In this document: one piece after another, positions 5,689 through 5,765 of the stretch
Numbering within the stretch: the first letter of the stretch is position 1
How the letters are laid out: each line of letters opens with the position of its first letter
Assembly (NCBI GenBank): GCA_030740135.1
Contig: JASLXW010000273.1
Span: 1-5,765, forward strand
Reading direction: 5' to 3'
Origin: Nitrospinota bacterium
GTDB lineage: Bacteria; UBA8248; JACPRG01
Length of the DNA stretch: 5,765 nt
Position numbers and translations under genes: made by a program
The notes under the pieces: generated by a model
What the model saw: the letters and a program-made list of their open reading frames with translations, nothing else
Told to the model about the DNA's origin: nothing
The model's database searches: none

Positions 5689-5765
5689 TGTATAGGTTCA
5701 GATAGATGTGAGACCTCTCCTTGGGTAGGGAGTAGAGTTCCAGGGGCCAACAGAGAGAGAGGAGG
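5689..5765 (+). mobile_element. Terminal fragment of an insertion sequence (right copy, reading off the window)
   Basis: The + strand begins TGTATAGGTTCAGATAG at the point where identity to the left edge starts, and ends with a GA-rich tract closing in AGGAGG. That last hexamer would be a good ribosome-binding site for a gene starting just beyond the window, which suggests this is the 5' end of an IS with its transposase next. It is the inverted partner of 1-74 with one mismatch. The repeat-derived stretch is 77 bases long, which fits an assembly that stopped at a repeat with a k-mer of that size. Confidence 0.6.

Noticed and set aside
1..5765. CRISPR array, tRNA, rRNA or toxin-antitoxin system
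   Set aside because: No regularly spaced repeats, cloverleaf-like sequence, rRNA segment or recognisable toxin or antitoxin pair was seen on either strand.

Overview
The window is a 5.8 kb piece of moderately GC-rich bacterial DNA carrying a cell-surface polysaccharide or glycolipid modification locus. Its gene content and coding style suggest a Gram-negative-like environmental bacterium: a GTG start, mostly modest ribosome-binding sites, and a methyltransferase/glycosyltransferase fusion next to an MBOAT acyltransferase. I cannot assign a phylum from sequence alone. Both edges of the window carry the same sequence in opposite orientation (1-74 and 5689-5762, 73 of 74 positions identical). 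Similarity stops abruptly at the inner edge, which reads TGTATAGG outward, and the right copy ends in a purine-rich AGGAGG. The simplest reading is that two outward-facing copies of one insertion sequence bracket the locus and that the window is a whole contig broken in those repeats.

Layout from left to right: IS end (1-74); a non-coding upstream region with a 10-bp direct repeat (75-415); a membrane-anchored SGNH/GDSL-type protein on the + strand (416-1615); a short convergent intergenic gap (1616-1734); an MBOAT O-acyltransferase of the AlgI/DltB type on the - strand (1735-3159); a possible small gene of unknown function upstream of it on the same strand, with a perfect Shine-Dalgarno (3207-3566); a divergent intergenic region with a nested inverted repeat (3625-3667); a fused SAM-methyltransferase/GT2 glycosyltransferase on the + strand (3710-5239); a very strong bidirectional terminator (5314-5357); a 52-residue membrane protein of the DUF5989 type on the - strand (5418-5576) with a structured leader and a promoter candidate; and the second IS end (5689-5765).

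How the genes may work together (inference): the MBOAT protein would move an acyl group across the membrane, the SGNH protein would be its extracytoplasmic partner that passes the acyl group to, or removes it from, a sugar, and the DUF5989 protein is a small membrane companion of a type I recall near such genes. The methyltransferase/GT2 fusion would build or decorate the lipid-linked sugar acceptor. The four recognisable genes lie in alternating orientations, so this is not one operon. It is best read as a compact cassette within or beside a larger surface-glycan cluster, in a neighbourhood that contains insertion sequences.
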